Source: JAFTYO01 sp045644765 (GTDB taxonomy: Bacteria; Pseudomonadota; Alphaproteobacteria; RF32; CAG-239). From it: DNA of 7,739 nt. The notes beneath the pieces were generated by a model, which was not told where the DNA came from, searched no databases, and saw only the letters and a program-made list of their open reading frames with translations. Location: assembly GCA_045644765.1 (NCBI GenBank), contig JAZRHM010000023.1, positions 1-7,739 of the forward strand, written 5' to 3'. Made by a program: the position numbers and the translations under genes. Positions 7,137-7,739 of this stretch are shown piece after piece; positions within the stretch are counted from its first letter, which is position 1; every line of letters begins with the position of its first letter.

Positions 7137-7739
7137 ATGACAAAAATTGTTAAATTTATGCTTATTGCAGTAGCTGCGGTAAGTATTTCATCATGCACAG
7201 ATGAAACACTGGAATCTACTTATGTAGGTTTCAGAGATGGAATTGAAACACCGGACACAAATCTTGTGTACGATGTGGACTATGTTGCTAAGTTTGATAC
7301 AACAGTGAACGAATTGTTTACGGTTGAGCAAACTCTGCGAGGTAACATTCTGACATGTGAGGGTGAGCAAATTATTGATGGCGATACGTTATCATATAAT
7401 TTGAATCTCTATGTTAAGTTTAACGTTGAACCAAAACAGGTTTACCTTCTTAAGAAGGAACAACTGAGTTCTGTTGCGATGACATCATCAAGTGTGGCAG
7501 ATGAAGTTGTCAAAGACTCTACAGCAAACGATTTTACGCTTACTTCAGTTGAGCGCGATTATGAGTTTGTGTTCAACGAAGGCGAAAAAGTTGTAGCAAA
7601 GAGTATGTATGAGAAATTATCTCATTTGGATACAACGTTTTCGTATGCTGAAATTAGCCGAATATCGTATAAGAAGAGCGATAGTAAGCTAAATGAGGCC
7701 AAAAGTAGTGAAGATTCGCTAGTACACGATGTGAATTTC
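7137..7739 (+). CDS. Predicted lipoprotein of unknown function (3' truncated)
   Basis: The frame from ATG 7137 stays open for 201 codons to the last base, so the gene continues beyond the window. The N terminus is a lipoprotein signal: MTKIVK, a hydrophobic core FMLIAVAAVSI, and the lipobox ISSC with Cys20 as the predicted lipidated residue. Thr at +2, rather than Asp, suggests release to the outer membrane if the usual Lol rule holds. The mature part is acidic and Thr/Ser/Val-rich, with alternating patterns (NLNLYVKFNVEP near 103-114) that suggest beta structure; I recognise no family. An in-frame TAA at 7116-7118 leaves ATG 7137 as the first start. No Shine-Dalgarno precedes it; the only purine motif, AAGG (7097-7100), is placed instead for a tiny frame (7111-7125, Met-Phe-Asn-Leu-stop) 11 bp upstream. 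The gene is divergent from uvrA. It is visibly less AT-rich than the 1120-3528 block. Confidence 0.75.
   Translation, partial: MTKIVKFMLIAVAAVSISSCTDETLESTYVGFRDGIETPDTNLVYDVDYVAKFDTTVNELFTVEQTLRGNILTCEGEQIIDGDTLSYNLNLYVKFNVEPKQVYLLKKEQLSSVAMTSSSVADEVVKDSTANDFTLTSVERDYEFVFNEGEKVVAKSMYEKLSHLDTTFSYAEISRISYKKSDSKLNEAKSSEDSLVHDVNF

Overview
The window reads as chromosomal sequence from an AT-rich, Gram-negative bacterium. An outer-membrane autotransporter barrel end and two exported proteins (a lytic transglycosylase and a lipoprotein) point to a Gram-negative envelope. Three features suggest an alphaproteobacterium: a UvrA with the CPVSG form of its first zinc-finger half, a transglycosylase of the small alphaproteobacterial SLT type, and a tRNA-Val(GAC) with CCA encoded. 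This is inference from motifs, without any database search. A host-associated (gut) lineage would fit the AT bias but is not shown.

Layout. Positions 2-805 (+) hold the 3' end of an autotransporter gene, closed by a strong hairpin terminator at about 837-870. A tRNA-Val(GAC) gene lies on the minus strand at 915-991, convergent to it. Next, on the plus strand, are an N-formylglutamate amidohydrolase-family gene (1120-2001), a 171-bp gap, and a two-gene unit: a secreted lytic transglycosylase with a GTG start (2173-2784) and an acyl-ACP thioesterase-family gene (2797-3528). Only 4 bp separate this unit from a convergent minus-strand pair, uvrA (4063-6876) and queH (3533-4063), joined by a TAATG stop/start overlap. 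A 260-bp AT-rich divergent intergenic region with a perfect 18-bp palindrome and a direct repeat separates uvrA from a plus-strand lipoprotein gene (7137 onward) that runs off the window.

How the genes relate. There is no single pathway. uvrA (nucleotide excision repair) and queH (last step of queuosine synthesis) are translationally coupled but functionally separate. The transglycosylase and thioesterase touch peptidoglycan turnover and fatty-acid/lipid supply, both envelope processes, though the pairing may be chance. Base composition is uneven: the 1120-3528 block is very AT-rich (for example 9 G+C in 60 bases at 1141-1200), while the autotransporter end is clearly richer (24 in 60 at 661-720).

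I found no convincing new defence, mobile or biosynthetic system. The items most worth a second look are the uncharacterised lipoprotein with no Shine-Dalgarno and its repeat-bearing upstream region, a U-U mismatch in the tRNA acceptor stem, and the compositional contrast between blocks.
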